Shown: positions 1 through 9,284 of the stretch, one piece after another | Layout of the letters: the number at the start of each line of letters is the position of its first letter | How positions within the stretch are numbered: position 1 is the first letter of the stretch | Assembly: GCA_020054865.1 (NCBI GenBank) | Contig: JAIHAR010000001.1 | Location: 107,112-171,111 of the forward strand | Source: Deferribacteraceae bacterium | GTDB taxonomy: Bacteria > Chrysiogenota > Deferribacteres > Deferribacterales > Deferrivibrionaceae | DNA length: 64,000 nucleotides | Direction of reading: 5' to 3' | Made by a program: the position numbers and the translations under genes | Notes under the pieces: model-generated | Databases searched by the model: none | The model's input: the letters and a program-made list of their open reading frames with translations, nothing else | What the model was told of the DNA's origin: nothing

Positions 1-964
1 TTATGTTTATAAGCTCTTTATGATCTTCGAGTTTTTTATCATCAACAGCCAATATTATATCCCCAGCCTTTACGCCAGCCCTGTCTGCAGGGTCACCTTT
101 AATTACATCCGCTACCAAAGCACCTTGTGGTTTATCAAGACCAAATGTTTTGGCCAGCTTGTCATCCATTTCCTGAAGACTTACTCCAAGCCACCCTCTT
201 TTTACTTCCCCTTTCTTCAACTTTGGCAAAAGCTCTTTTAACATATTGACAGGTATAGCAAATCCAAGCCCTTGTCCTGAGGGGATAATCGCAGTGTTGA
301 TACCTATAACTTCGCCTTCAAGGTTTACCAGAGGGCCGCCGCTGTTTCCTGGATTAATTGATGCGTCGGTCTGCATAAAATTATCATATGGTCCCTCGCC
401 AAGCTCTCTTCCTTTTGCGCTTATTATCCCAGCAGTAACAGTCCATGAAAGACCAAATGGATTACCGATAGCCACTACCCAATCACCCACTTCTATTTTG
501 TCAGAATCTCCAAGCTTGATTTCATGAAGCTCCTCTTTTGACGGGTCGATTTTCAACAGTGCAAGGTCTGTCAGGGGATCACGACCAACTACTTTAGCAG
601 GTATCTCATTGTCGTCAGTAAATTTTATAAGTATCTCATCAGCGCCATCAATAACATGGTTATTTGTTACTATATAACCTTCTTTAGCATCAATGACAAA
701 ACCTGAACCAAGCGATTTGGATTTATATTCCCTCGGGATATTATTATGAAACTCCTTAAACTGGTCACCAAAAAATTTTCTGAAAATATCATCATTGAAA
801 AAATCGGGAATCGCCTTACGCTTTACAATTTTCGTGGTACTAATGTTTACCACACTGTTTTTGGTCTTTTTCACAACATCTGAAAAAGAATCAGGCGTAA
901 AAGCATGGCTTTGGGTCACAACAAACATCACCATCAACAGCAATACACCAACTAATTTTCTCAT
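1..964 (-). CDS. degP: DegP/HtrA-family periplasmic serine protease (3' end outside window)
   Basis: Trypsin-like HtrA protease that degrades or refolds misfolded envelope proteins. The frame is open from the ATG at 962-964 (SD AGGAGG just upstream) to the window edge, about 321 codons. An N-terminal hydrophobic signal peptide ends near the residues SHAF. The catalytic triad is visible: His in IVTNNHVID, Asp in DPLTDLALLKI, and Ser in the motif INPGNSGGPL. A first PDZ domain begins at GWLGVSL and runs to the window start; a second PDZ, usual in DegP/MucD, would lie outside. It is the last visible gene of an operon with an ECF sigma factor, anti-sigma factor and RseB-like protein, the classical sigma-E/MucD arrangement, so it is probably both a target and a partner of that stress circuit. 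Family assignment is firm; exact DegP/DegQ/DegS subtype is not. Confidence 0.93.
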   Translation of the reverse strand, partial: MRKLVGVLLLMVMFVVTQSHAFTPDSFSDVVKKTKNSVVNISTTKIVKRKAIPDFFNDDIFRKFFGDQFKEFHNNIPREYKSKSLGSGFVIDAKEGYIVTNNHVIDGADEILIKFTDDNEIPAKVVGRDPLTDLALLKIDPSKEELHEIKLGDSDKIEVGDWVVAIGNPFGLSWTVTAGIISAKGRELGEGPYDNFMQTDASINPGNSGGPLVNLEGEVIGINTAIIPSGQGLGFAIPVNMLKELLPKLKKGEVKRGWLGVSLQEMDDKLAKTFGLDKPQGALVADVIKGDPADRAGVKAGDIILAVDDKKLEDHKELINI

Positions 965-965
965 A

Positions 966-1694
966 CTAATTTCCTCCTTTTATATCCAACTTCTTATTAT
1001 TTATAAATTTAATTACATTGTCCATTTCATTGTAAGGAATTGTCCCAACTACTGTATATGTAGCATTATCATAATTTACAGAGTAAACATAATTTCCCAA
1101 AATGATTCTTTTCACCTGCTCTTTCATAACTGCCGGAACAGTTATAAAAACGCTGAAAGTATTTACTCCATCATCATAAAGGATATGAACCGCTCCATTT
1201 TTTAACCTCTTTATGTATTTTACATCAAACCCCTTGTATGTAAGCTCGCTATAGTCTGACCGGCTCACATTTGTTTCATCCGAAAATTCAAAATTATGCT
1301 TATCCGGCACATCTGCAGCATGTCCATAGGCATACATAAGTTTTCCTTTCAAGTCGTAAACCTCTTTTCTTACAACGAAATTTTCAGAAAGCCATAATGT
1401 CTGACTAAAACGATCCTTCAAAACAGAAAAAAGTTCATAAACATTTACCGATTTACCGTTAAATTTAATGTCAGGTTTTTTACGGATGTTATAAAATTCT
1501 TTTTTTGCATTGTTTATATCGAAAATTAGATCCTGATACCTGCTGAATATAAAATGCAGGTTTTTGTTTATGTTTTCTATTTCTGAAAATTCAAAAGTTG
1601 AATAGTGAGAATCATCTACGGCAATTTTAAAAAAGATTCTGTCAGCAAATAAAAATTGCGGCAGAAACAGAAAAAGCAATAATAAGTATCTCAT
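966..1694 (-). CDS. rseB: RseB/MucB-like periplasmic regulator of the sigma-E pathway
   Basis: A 242-residue exported protein with signal peptide MRYLLLLFLFLPQFLFA. The C-terminal half resembles the MucB/RseB C-terminal domain: a segment around GAVHILYDDGVNTFSVFI followed by TYTVVGTIPYNEMDNVIKFI, which fits the family pattern of a short VFSDGL-like strand and a TVVGEVP-like end. In proteobacteria RseB binds the periplasmic domain of RseA and protects it from proteolysis until lipoprotein or LPS signals release it. At 242 residues it is shorter than the usual RseB of about 320, mainly in the N-terminal lipoprotein-binding domain. The start overlaps the anti-sigma stop by 4 bp and degP begins 2 bp after its stop, so the genes are tightly coupled. 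Sequence similarity alone is modest; position in the operon strengthens the call. Confidence 0.75.
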   Translation of the reverse strand: MRYLLLLFLFLPQFLFADRIFFKIAVDDSHYSTFEFSEIENINKNLHFIFSRYQDLIFDINNAKKEFYNIRKKPDIKFNGKSVNVYELFSVLKDRFSQTLWLSENFVVRKEVYDLKGKLMYAYGHAADVPDKHNFEFSDETNVSRSDYSELTYKGFDVKYIKRLKNGAVHILYDDGVNTFSVFITVPAVMKEQVKRIILGNYVYSVNYDNATYTVVGTIPYNEMDNVIKFINNKKLDIKGGN

Positions 1695-2158
1695 TTTTCA
1701 TAAACAACACTTGAAACATTAATTGTATTCACATTATTAAAATTACTTCTGTCAAGATGCTCGAGGACAAGCTCCTTCAACTTTTCTTCAGAAGCGGTCT
1801 CAATATTTTTATTTGTATTGTCAGCCATATAACTACCTTTAAAATTACTCTCATAAAGTAAAGCCGAAATACCTAAAATTGCAAAAACAATTGATGCGGC
1901 TACAAAATAAGGTAATCTTCTTTTTTTGGTTTTTGCAGTGACACTTATCTTTGACATAACTGAAGAGGTCACATCAATTTTATAGGCGTTAACGGGATAA
2001 GAAGATTTTACAAAATCTTTCAGTTTAAGCTCGTTAAGGTAAAATTTTTTACAATCAGGACAATCAGCTATATGTTCAAGGACTTCACTGACAAGTGATT
2101 CGGCAAGAACATTGTCTGCATAATCTGCAATTAATTTACGATACTTTAGACACTTCAT
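1691..2158 (-). CDS. Zinc-finger anti-sigma factor (RseA-like)
   Basis: A 155-residue single-pass membrane protein. The cytoplasmic N-terminus carries the zinc-finger anti-sigma signature His-x3-Cys-x2-Cys (HIADCPDC, residues about 29-36) together with an upstream Cys, as in the ZAS family that sequesters ECF sigma factors. A single transmembrane helix follows at about residues 85-105 (YFVAASIVFAILGISALLY), and a short periplasmic tail of about 50 residues is available for the neighbouring RseB-like protein. The gene overlaps the 3' end of the ECF sigma gene by 23 bp, suggesting translational coupling and stoichiometric production. It is functionally equivalent to RseA or MucA but is of the zinc-binding class, so I do not assign rseA. 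Confidence 0.86.
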   Translation of the reverse strand: MKCLKYRKLIADYADNVLAESLVSEVLEHIADCPDCKKFYLNELKLKDFVKSSYPVNAYKIDVTSSVMSKISVTAKTKKRRLPYFVAASIVFAILGISALLYESNFKGSYMADNTNKNIETASEEKLKELVLEHLDRSNFNNVNTINVSSVVYEK

Positions 2159-2717
2159 CAGCCAACCCCTGCCTTATTAGTCTTTGTTTTATAAATTGTC
2201 TTGCGTTAAACAGCCTCGAACGTACAGTCCCAATAGGAATATTGAGCATTTCAGCTATCTCTTCATATGAATAATCTTCAACTTCACGAAGTAAAATAAC
2301 TGTCCTGAGTTTATCGGGCAGTGCATCTACAAACTTTCTTACATACCTTTTCATCTCCTCTGTAAGAAGCTCCTCTTCGGGATTTGAATAATCTGAAAGC
2401 CTTTCAAAAAATGAGTCGGAACTTTCATCATCCTCTTTTTCCATATCCACAACCCGCTTATTTCTATCAAAATACATAAGGGCATTATTTATGGCTATCC
2501 TCTTTATCCATGCATAAAAATGTTCTTTGTTTTTAAGCATATCCAATTTTTCAAAAGCCTTTACAAAGGCCTCCTGGACAAACTCTTCCGCCAGGTTGTA
2601 ATCTTTAGTTATATTTATCAGAGTAGAAAATAACTGCTGTTGATATTTAACCACAAGAAGCTCAAAAAGCTCTGTCTTGCCTGAAAGAATCTTCTCAATT
2701 ATCTGTACGTCAGTCAA
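2136..2717 (-). CDS. rpoE: ECF-family RNA polymerase sigma factor (RpoE-like)
   Basis: A 193-residue sigma-70 family factor with only regions 2 and 4. Region 2 contains DYNLAEEFVQEAFVKAFEKL and YAWIKRIAINNAL; region 4 contains LPDKLRTVILLREVEDYSYEE and the helix-turn-helix IPIGTVRSRLFNAR. The start is a TTG at 2715-2717, supported by a strong SD (AGGAGG, 2722-2728) 5-6 bases upstream. It is the first gene of a four-gene operon with zinc-finger anti-sigma, RseB-like and DegP genes, so it most likely controls envelope stress. A candidate self-controlled promoter lies just upstream. Confidence 0.93.
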   Translation of the reverse strand: MTDVQIIEKILSGKTELFELLVVKYQQQLFSTLINITKDYNLAEEFVQEAFVKAFEKLDMLKNKEHFYAWIKRIAINNALMYFDRNKRVVDMEKEDDESSDSFFERLSDYSNPEEELLTEEMKRYVRKFVDALPDKLRTVILLREVEDYSYEEIAEMLNIPIGTVRSRLFNARQFIKQRLIRQGLADEVSKVS

Positions 2718-2740
2718 TTTGTCCTCCTAAGTAACTGATA

Positions 2741-2768
2741 TTTTGATTCAGAGTTTTAATAAAAGTTC
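2741..2768 (-). promoter_or_regulatory. Candidate autoregulatory ECF (sigma-E-like) promoter
   Basis: On the minus strand the sequence GAACTT (2763-2768) matches the -35 core recognised by E. coli sigma-E. Sixteen bases further is TCAAAA (2741-2746), which could serve as the -10. It sits 24 bp upstream of the TTG start of the ECF sigma gene, in the only gap before that operon. An alternative -10, TCTGA, is present but at a spacing of only 10. The match is by eye and the -10 is weak. Confidence 0.4.
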
Positions 2769-2783
2769 AAACATTTTTCTTCA

Positions 2784-4667
2784 TCAATGAAAAAGTTTGT
2801 CTATTATTTCTCTGTATTTCTTTTCAATATAGTGCCTTTTTTTCTTTAATGTGTTGGTAAGCTCTTCGCCCAATTTAAATTCTTTATCCAGAAAGAAAAT
2901 ATTATGAATTTTTTCATATGGCTTAAACCCCTTTTTAGAATGAAGAAGTTTGTTGAATTCACTTTTAATCTTCTCTATTATCTCTTTATCATTCAAGCTT
3001 TTTATTGATTCACTCATTTTATTATATTTCTTCTCAAGAAACTCCTTCATACTTTCAACATCCGGGACAATTAACGCCCCAAGCCCTTTTTTGTCCTGAC
3101 CAACAAGCACGGCATCCTTTACAAATGGCAATTGGGAAATCTCCGACTCAATCCTCGAAGGGTCGATATTTTCACCGCTTGAAAGTACAATTATCTCCTT
3201 AGAACGTCCTGTAATTATAAGCTCACCCGTTATAGTAAGCATCCCCAGATCACCTGTTTTGAAAAAACCATCTTCTGTAAAAGATTTTTTATTCTCCTCT
3301 TCGTTTTTATAATAGCCTGGCATTACCTGCGGACCTTTTACAAGGATTTCACCCTGGACACCAGGTGGCAACTCATTACCATTTTCATCTACAATCTTTA
3401 CAATAGTGTTTGGCAAAGGTTTGCCAAGTGTACCAAAAATATCACAATCCAAACCTCTGCCCGCAATCCCCGGAGCACTTTCCGTCATTCCGTAAGCGTT
3501 TACTATCCTTATACCGAGTGCATCAATCCATTCGTCAAGGTAAGCTGGCAAACTCCCGCCGCCGCTTACAGCAAGTCTCAGCCTGCCACCAAATTTTTCC
3601 TGAACAGCCTTAAACTTTTTTCTTGCAAGAAGGTTTGGCACAAAGAGAAATGCCAATTTTATCATTGCAATAGACTTTTTAAATACATTTCCGGGAAAAA
3701 ATTCTTTTTTTAATTTAGGCAGTTTATCTTTTAGTATCCTCATATTTTTATTGTATTGGGCAGCAACTTTTATCAGTATGTTAAAAATTTTATGTTTTAA
3801 TTTGGATTGTTTTGCAAGAACAGAGTTTATCCTTGTATAAAGGGATTCCCATACCCTCGGTACTGTGGCCACAACCGTCGGTCTGAATTCTTCCAGATCA
3901 GAAGCAAATGTTTTAACTGAGCTATAAAGGGTCGAACACCCATTTGCAACTGCAACATGCTCCACAACCCTTTCAAAAATATGCCATGCAGGAAGTATTG
4001 ACACAAAACTGTCATCTTCTCTAAGCCCTACAATACCCGGGATAACTTTAAGATTGGCAAGAAAATTCTTATTGGTAAGAATTACCCCTTTAGGCACTCC
4101 GGTGGTACCTGAAGTATATATCAAAGTAAATGGATCTTCCATATTCGTAATATTTCTTCTTGATAAAAACTCATTTAGATCGTCATCAGTGTACTCTCTC
4201 TTTTTAAGAATCTCATTGTAAGAATAAATATTGCTGAAGGTTTTGTGAAGGCTTTGGCCTTCTATAACAAAAATATTTTTTAATTTTATACGTTCAAAAA
4301 TCTCACTATGCTGGCTAAATAAATTTTCAGTTTCTATTATTGCATATCTTACTTCAGAGTGTTTTACAATAAAATCAAGTTCTTTAGTCGGGGTATCACT
4401 GCCTCTGGGCACACTAATAGCACCAAGACTTATTAAAGCAAAATCACTTACAATCCATGCATATCTGTTGTCAGATAGCAATAACACCTTAGTTCCCTTT
4501 TTCACCCCTTTTTCCATAAAAGCTTTTGACAAAATCAATACATCTTCAAAAAGCTTCTGATAGGTTATTTCTACTTTTTTCTCCCCTATCCTGTAAATAA
4601 AAGCTGTCTTACTTTTATTTTTTTCATAAGAATATAGAAATACCTGAAAAATATTTGAATAATTCAT
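2784..4667 (-). CDS. fadD: AMP-forming long-chain acyl-CoA synthetase
   Basis: A 627-residue ANL-superfamily enzyme that activates fatty acids with ATP and CoA. The P-loop-like adenylation motif LIYTSGTTGVPKGVILT lies at about residues 183-199. The A5 region NAYGMTESAPG and the A7/A8 region GYYKNEEENKKSFTEDGFF followed by KTGDLG are intact, as is the hinge GRSKEIIVLSSGENI. Length and the insertion between the A3 and A5 motifs fit the long-chain (FadD15/FACL) type rather than acetyl-CoA synthetase. It starts at an ATG with no clear partner gene: the stress operon lies downstream on the same strand and a kinase fossil upstream. Chain-length preference cannot be read from the sequence. Confidence 0.88.
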   Translation of the reverse strand: MNYSNIFQVFLYSYEKNKSKTAFIYRIGEKKVEITYQKLFEDVLILSKAFMEKGVKKGTKVLLLSDNRYAWIVSDFALISLGAISVPRGSDTPTKELDFIVKHSEVRYAIIETENLFSQHSEIFERIKLKNIFVIEGQSLHKTFSNIYSYNEILKKREYTDDDLNEFLSRRNITNMEDPFTLIYTSGTTGVPKGVILTNKNFLANLKVIPGIVGLREDDSFVSILPAWHIFERVVEHVAVANGCSTLYSSVKTFASDLEEFRPTVVATVPRVWESLYTRINSVLAKQSKLKHKIFNILIKVAAQYNKNMRILKDKLPKLKKEFFPGNVFKKSIAMIKLAFLFVPNLLARKKFKAVQEKFGGRLRLAVSGGGSLPAYLDEWIDALGIRIVNAYGMTESAPGIAGRGLDCDIFGTLGKPLPNTIVKIVDENGNELPPGVQGEILVKGPQVMPGYYKNEEENKKSFTEDGFFKTGDLGMLTITGELIITGRSKEIIVLSSGENIDPSRIESEISQLPFVKDAVLVGQDKKGLGALIVPDVESMKEFLEKKYNKMSESIKSLNDKEIIEKIKSEFNKLLHSKKGFKPYEKIHNIFFLDKEFKLGEELTNTLKKKRHYIEKKYREIIDKLFH

Positions 4668-4833
4668 AAACTACACCATTTGTTTTTTTCTATTAGTTAA
4701 CTTATCAAAACAAAATAATCAACAAAAATCATATAACTTGCTTAAGATTATTAAAAAAAAACATTTGTAATAAAATTCAAACAGTAATATAAGAAGTTAT
4801 GAGCAAAAAAAATGCTTGAACTTGTTCTTGACT

Positions 4834-5278
4834 TTCGTAAGAGATGCCATAATCTGCATTGACAATATTGGCAAAATCTCAATATGGAATAAGGCAGTCG
4901 AAAGATAGAATTTATACCTGGTAGTAATATTGAAAACATCTTTGCCAACCCTGTACAGATTGATCAGATTTTGCTCAATTTTTGCACAAATGCAAGAGAT
5001 GCGATAGAATGTGATGGAAAGATAATCATTTCTACCGAATGCTTGGCTTCAAAGACAATGGAAAAGGGATTGAAAAAAAAACATAAAAAAGATTTTTGAA
5101 CCATTTTTTACTACCAAAAAGGGAGGCAAAGGTTACAGGCTTTGGCGTTGCATCCGGGCATGCAAAAGATGTTGCTTATCAATATGGAAATCTCAATGAA
5201 AGCACAAATTTTATTCAAAAGCCATTTAATTTAAAAATTCTAAAAGATAAAATAGCTGAAATACTTATAAATAAATAA
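4834..5278 (+). pseudogene. Remnant of a PAS / histidine kinase / receiver hybrid protein
   Basis: Fragments of one signalling protein can be read in different frames. A PAS-like piece (4834-4908) reads DAIICIDNIGKISIWNKAVER and ends at a TAG. A HATPase N-box piece (4908-5099) contains IDQILLNFCTNARDAI and then GKIIIST and ends at a TGA. The F-box and part of the G1 box (IFEPFFTTKKGGKG) follow in a shifted frame from 5092. From about 5130 the G2-like TGFGVASG reads in a third frame and runs into FIQKPFNLKILKDKI, the C-terminal helix of a receiver domain. Most of the PAS, DHp and receiver sequence is deleted. I see no intact start or reading frame, so this is a decayed hybrid histidine kinase. 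Confidence 0.8.
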
Positions 5279-5299
5279 AAAAAGCGACCAGAGGCCGCT
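5276..5299 (-). terminator. Rho-independent terminator of the purine operon
   Basis: On the minus strand, arms AGCGGCC (5293-5299) and GGTCGCT (5283-5289) form a 7-bp stem with one G-U pair and a TCT loop, followed directly by a run of T (5276-5282). The first bases of the stem overlap the TGA stop codon (5299-5301) of the last gene. This is a clear intrinsic terminator for transcripts running from purS to the thioredoxin-like gene. Confidence 0.88.
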
Positions 5300-5652
5300 C
5301 ATGGTGTCACATTTAGTTTATCTATAATTTTACTGTATATCTTTTCTGCTTCCTCATCCCCCCAGCAAAGAGGTTTGCCATTAAGTGTGACATAAGGCAG
5401 GGGGAGTCTATTTTCAACAATAGTATTAACATCATCGATATAATCCAACACTTCCGGTGAAGAGATATCCACATAGTGAATATCAAAATTATTCACACCA
5501 AGCTTTTTGGATAAAAGTGCATCCAATTCATTTGCAAGTTCAAAGTATGGGTCGGTCTTAATCCCGCAACCTGCAGGAAAATATGAAGGGCTTCAACCTG
5601 ATACAAAGTCCATACTCGTACCGAAAAGTCTTATCTTGTTTTTTTCTTCCAT
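5299..5652 (-). CDS. Candidate selenoprotein, thioredoxin-like (YuzD/DUF1462-like)
   Basis: The gene starts at an ATG (5650-5652) with a strong SD (GGAGGG) and reads 117 residues if one in-frame TGA at 5593-5595 (codon 20) is decoded as selenocysteine. Residues 1-19 end in GTSMDFVSG, then U, then SPSYFPAGCGIKTDPYFELA. The C-terminal part (FDIHYVDISSPEV, PLPYVTLNGKPL) resembles the thioredoxin-fold YuzD/DUF1462 proteins, which carry cysteines at the equivalent N-terminal loop. Translation from the next internal Met would lose the first strand and the redox loop, so the upstream start is preferred. A hairpin with a GGU-containing loop follows the UGA at SECIS-like distance. It is the last gene of the purine operon, 15 bp after purF. 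The alternative is a simple nonsense mutation in a Cys gene. Function is unknown; a redox role is inferred. Confidence 0.7.
5563..5595 (-). promoter_or_regulatory. Putative bacterial SECIS element after the in-frame UGA
   Basis: Reading the minus strand, 20 bases after the UGA (5593-5595) there is a stem-loop: arm CCTGC (5573-5577), loop AGGTT (5568-5572), arm GCGGG (5563-5567), five pairs with one U-G. Known bacterial SECIS elements have a small apical loop with GU at roughly 16-37 bases from the UGA, and E. coli fdhF has loop AGGUCU at 17. The loop sequence and distance therefore both fit SelB recognition. The stem is short, so the prediction needs support from homologues. Confidence 0.6.
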
Positions 5653-5667
5653 TTTGTCCCTCCTTGC

Positions 5668-7056
5668 TTATTTTTCCTTGGGATTATACTCATCGGTTTC
5701 AAGATGCATAGTAGGATAATCGCCGCTGAAACAAGCATCGCAATAACTCATCCCCTCAACGCAACTGCAAAGCCCCTGCAGACTGAGATAACCAAGACTG
5801 TCTGCAGTTATATATTTTCTAATTTCGTCCAGGTCGTGTGTTGAGGCAATTAGCTCTTTTCTTGTAGGTGTGTCTATACCATAAAAACAAGGGAATTTTG
5901 TCGGCGGAGAAGACACTCTAAAATGCACCTCTTTTGCTCCGGCCTCTCTTAACATTTTTACAATCTTTCTGCTGGTTGTCCCTCTAACTATTGAATCATC
6001 AACAACCACTACCCTTTTTCCGTTTATAACTGACTTTACCGGATTTAATTTAATTTTTACCCCAAAATGTCTGATAGACTGAGCAGGCTCTATAAATGTC
6101 CTGCCTACATAATGATTTCTAATAAGGCCAAGCTCAAAAGGAATTCCGCTTTTTTCAGAATAACCTAAAGTGGCAACAATCCCTGAGTCCGGGACAGGGA
6201 CAACAATATCTGCGTCAATAGGATTTTCCTCCGCAAGCTTTGCACCCATTTTTTTTCTGATATCATAAACATACTGACTGAATATCATAGAATCAGGTCT
6301 GGCAAAATAAATAAATTCAAAAATACATGGTTTTGGAACAATTTCCTCAAAAGGTTTAAGACTCTTGATTCCATCTTCACCTATTATTATCATTTCCCCT
6401 GGCTCTATCTCACGGATAAACTCTGCCTCTATCAAATCAAGTGCACAGGTTTCACTTACCAAAACATAGCCAGTTCTTTTTTTGCCAAGAATTAGAGGCC
6501 TTATTCCAAGAGGGTCTCTTATGCCAATCATATGGTTTTTGGTCATAAAAATTATCGAATAGGCACCTTTTAGCTGTTTAAGAGAATCAATTATGGCATC
6601 TTCAAGGGTCTTCATTTCACTTTTTGCAATCAGGTGAATTATTATTTCACTGTCTGAGGTAGAAGTAAAAATAGCACCATTCTTTACAAGCCTTTCTCTT
6701 ATCTTATAAGCATTTACAATATTTCCATTATGTGCAAGTGCCACCTGCCCTTTATTAATCTCAGCTACAATGGGCTGGGTGTTTTTAAGAAGATTGGCAC
6801 CGGAAGTGGAATATCTGTTATGCCCTATTGCCACATCACCCTGAAGTTTCATCAACTTATCTTCAGAAAAAATATCATTTACAAGGCCAAGCCCTTTTTC
6901 GGCATGAATTTGCCCATGTTTTAGGGCAGCAATACCTGCTCCTTCCTGACCTCTATGCTGAAGAGCGTATAGGCAAAGATAAACAAGGTTTGCCGCCTCG
7001 CTATCTCCGTAGACGCCGGCCACACCACATTCTTCTTTAAATTTATCAAAAATCAT
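5668..7056 (-). CDS. purF: Amidophosphoribosyltransferase (first step of purine synthesis)
   Basis: A 462-residue enzyme that makes 5-phosphoribosylamine from PRPP and glutamine. The N-terminal Ntn glutaminase domain begins after a short propeptide (MIFDKFKEE), leaving the catalytic Cys at position 10 (ECGVAGVYG). The PRPP-binding motif [18 protein letters not shown] is at about residues 346-363. Cysteines in CIFEF and in the C-terminal [16 protein letters not shown] match the [4Fe-4S] ligands of the Bacillus subtilis-type enzyme, so the protein is expected to be oxygen-sensitive. Its ATG overlaps the purL stop (ATGA), and the candidate selenoprotein follows 15 bp after its stop. Confidence 0.97.
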   Translation of the reverse strand: MIFDKFKEECGVAGVYGDSEAANLVYLCLYALQHRGQEGAGIAALKHGQIHAEKGLGLVNDIFSEDKLMKLQGDVAIGHNRYSTSGANLLKNTQPIVAEINKGQVALAHNGNIVNAYKIRERLVKNGAIFTSTSDSEIIIHLIAKSEMKTLEDAIIDSLKQLKGAYSIIFMTKNHMIGIRDPLGIRPLILGKKRTGYVLVSETCALDLIEAEFIREIEPGEMIIIGEDGIKSLKPFEEIVPKPCIFEFIYFARPDSMIFSQYVYDIRKKMGAKLAEENPIDADIVVPVPDSGIVATLGYSEKSGIPFELGLIRNHYVGRTFIEPAQSIRHFGVKIKLNPVKSVINGKRVVVVDDSIVRGTTSRKIVKMLREAGAKEVHFRVSSPPTKFPCFYGIDTPTRKELIASTHDLDEIRKYITADSLGYLSLQGLCSCVEGMSYCDACFSGDYPTMHLETDEYNPKEK

Positions 7057-9284
7057 TGCATCTTACCTTTTATAGCATTTTCATAAATATACTTGGCAGC
7101 AAGAATATTTACATCTATTATCTTTCGGCCTTTATTCCTAATGGAAATAAAATTACCAACCGTTTTTCCTGCAATCATGTAAAAAAGCCCATATTTCTTA
7201 AGAAGTTCTTCTACTTTCTCAAGATTAAGAGAGCTTACCTCAATGATTGCCCTTGCCTGACTTTCAGAAAATAGCAAAAAGTCATCTCTCACATCCTCAT
7301 TGAAACTAACCTCACAACCTATTTCATTCTCAAAAGTCATCTCAGCCAGTGCGACGGCAAAGCCACCTTCGGAGATATCGTGAGCAGAATTTAGCAATTT
7401 CCTTCCGGAAGCATCAACCATAAAATCTATAAGTTTTTTCTCAGCATCGAGTTCTACTTCCGGAGCATCACCTGCTACCAAATTATGACAAACTTTCAGG
7501 TATTCGCTTGCGCCAATTTCATATTTATCCTTGCCAACCACAATAATGTGGCTATTGAAACTTTTAAAAGAAGATTTCAGCGTATTTTTCACATCATCAA
7601 TAGCACCTACCATTACAATTGTTGGGGTAGGATATACACCTTTACCTTCTGTTTCATTGTAAAAACTTACGTTTCCGCTTACCACAGGTGTATCAAGGGC
7701 AAGACAGGCTTCCTTCATACCTTCAAGAGCTTCTACAAATTGCCACATTATCTCAGGCTTTTCAGGATTACCAAAATTAAGACAATTTGTAATGGCAAGC
7801 GGTTTTGCACCGCTCATTGCAACATTTCTTGCAGCCTCTACAACTGCAAGGCTTCCACCTTTCTTAGGATTTACATAACAATATCTTGGATTGCAATCGC
7901 TTGAAAGCGCTATCCCTTTTCTTGATTCCTTGATTCTGATTACTGCTGCATCCGAGCCTGGTATCACAACAGTATTTGTTCTGACCATATAATCGTATTG
8001 TTCAAAAACCCACCTTTTGGAAGCAATGTTTTGACTATTTAGAAGGTTGAAAAGGCAGGTGTTAAGATCATCAATCTTTTTCAGCTTTAACGGAGAAAAG
8101 CTTCTTAAATCTTCAATATATTCAGGTTTTTTATATGGTCTGTCGTAAACAGGGGCATTGTTTGAAAGAGGATCAGCAGGTAAAAAGGCCACTTCCTCGC
8201 CATTCCAGAATAATCTTACAAAGCCATCGTCTGTAACCTCACCAATTATTGCAACATCAAGATCCCACTTTTTAAAAATTTCGATTACTTTTTCTTCAAA
8301 CCCTTTTTTGGCAACCATCAGCATTCTTTCTTGAGACTCAGAAAGCATTATTTCGTAAGGTGTCATCCCCTTTTCCCTTACAGGGACTTTGTCAAGGTAA
8401 AGCTTTACCCCTGAGCCCGATTTGGATGCCATTTCAAAAGATGAGCTTGTAAGCCCTGCTGCACCCATATCTTGAATGCCGATTATATACTCGTTTTTCA
8501 TAAGCTCAAGACACGCTTCAAGAAGGAGCTTTTCTTTAAATGGGTCGCCAATCTGTACGTTTGGCCTTTTGCTTTCAGAATCGGCACTAAATTCTTCACT
8601 TGCCATCGTGGCACCGTGGATACCATCTCGTCCCGTCTTAGCACCCACATAAATTATCGGATTGCCCACCCCTTCAGCCTTTGCCAGAAATATTTTATCT
8701 TTCTTCACAATACCCAATGCAAAGGCATTTACCAGAGGATTTTTTTGATAACATTCGTCAAAGAAAACTTCTCCACCTACCGTAGGCACCCCAAAACAGT
8801 TTCCATAACCAGCAATACCGGCAACAACGCCATCCATGATTTTTATTGTTTCGTCATTATCCAGTGTCCCAAACCTGAGAGAGTTCATTGCTGCAACAGG
8901 CCTTGCGCCCATGGTAAACACATCTCTTAAGATTCCTCCAACACCCGTAGCGGCACCCTGATACGGCTCTATGTAAGAAGGGTGGTTGTGGCTTTCTACC
9001 TTGAAGCAGGCACAGATATCACCATCAATTTCAATAATCCCTGCATTCTCTCCCGGCCCCTGAACAACACATTTTCCTTGGGTAGGAAGCTTTTTGAGGT
9101 GAATTTTACTGCTTTTATAACTACAATGCTCGCTCCACATCGAAGAAATAATTCCGATTTCTATATAATTTGGATTCCTGCCAAGAATTTTTTTGGCAAG
9201 TTCATATTCCTCAGTTTTCAGTCCCATCTCTTTTGCAATTTTTTCATCAACATCTGGGTAATTAAAAGAATTATATACGCTCAT
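7053..9284 (-). CDS. purL: Phosphoribosylformylglycinamidine synthase, large subunit (short type)
   Basis: A 743-residue ATP-dependent FGAM synthetase of the small PurL type that works with separate PurQ and PurS. Visible features are the N-terminal [13 protein letters not shown] motif, [25 protein letters not shown] (residues about 94 onwards), the pseudo-duplicated second half with [12 protein letters not shown], and [15 protein letters not shown] near the C-terminus. Length is normal for the Bacillus/Thermotoga form. It overlaps purQ by 4 bp at its start and purF by 4 bp at its end. Purine genes are often regulated by PurR or a riboswitch, but I see neither here. Confidence 0.97.
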   Translation of the reverse strand: MSVYNSFNYPDVDEKIAKEMGLKTEEYELAKKILGRNPNYIEIGIISSMWSEHCSYKSSKIHLKKLPTQGKCVVQGPGENAGIIEIDGDICACFKVESHNHPSYIEPYQGAATGVGGILRDVFTMGARPVAAMNSLRFGTLDNDETIKIMDGVVAGIAGYGNCFGVPTVGGEVFFDECYQKNPLVNAFALGIVKKDKIFLAKAEGVGNPIIYVGAKTGRDGIHGATMASEEFSADSESKRPNVQIGDPFKEKLLLEACLELMKNEYIIGIQDMGAAGLTSSSFEMASKSGSGVKLYLDKVPVREKGMTPYEIMLSESQERMLMVAKKGFEEKVIEIFKKWDLDVAIIGEVTDDGFVRLFWNGEEVAFLPADPLSNNAPVYDRPYKKPEYIEDLRSFSPLKLKKIDDLNTCLFNLLNSQNIASKRWVFEQYDYMVRTNTVVIPGSDAAVIRIKESRKGIALSSDCNPRYCYVNPKKGGSLAVVEAARNVAMSGAKPLAITNCLNFGNPEKPEIMWQFVEALEGMKEACLALDTPVVSGNVSFYNETEGKGVYPTPTIVMVGAIDDVKNTLKSSFKSFNSHIIVVGKDKYEIGASEYLKVCHNLVAGDAPEVELDAEKKLIDFMVDASGRKLLNSAHDISEGGFAVALAEMTFENEIGCEVSFNEDVRDDFLLFSESQARAIIEVSSLNLEKVEELLKKYGLFYMIAGKTVGNFISIRNKGRKIIDVNILAAKYIYENAIKGKMQ

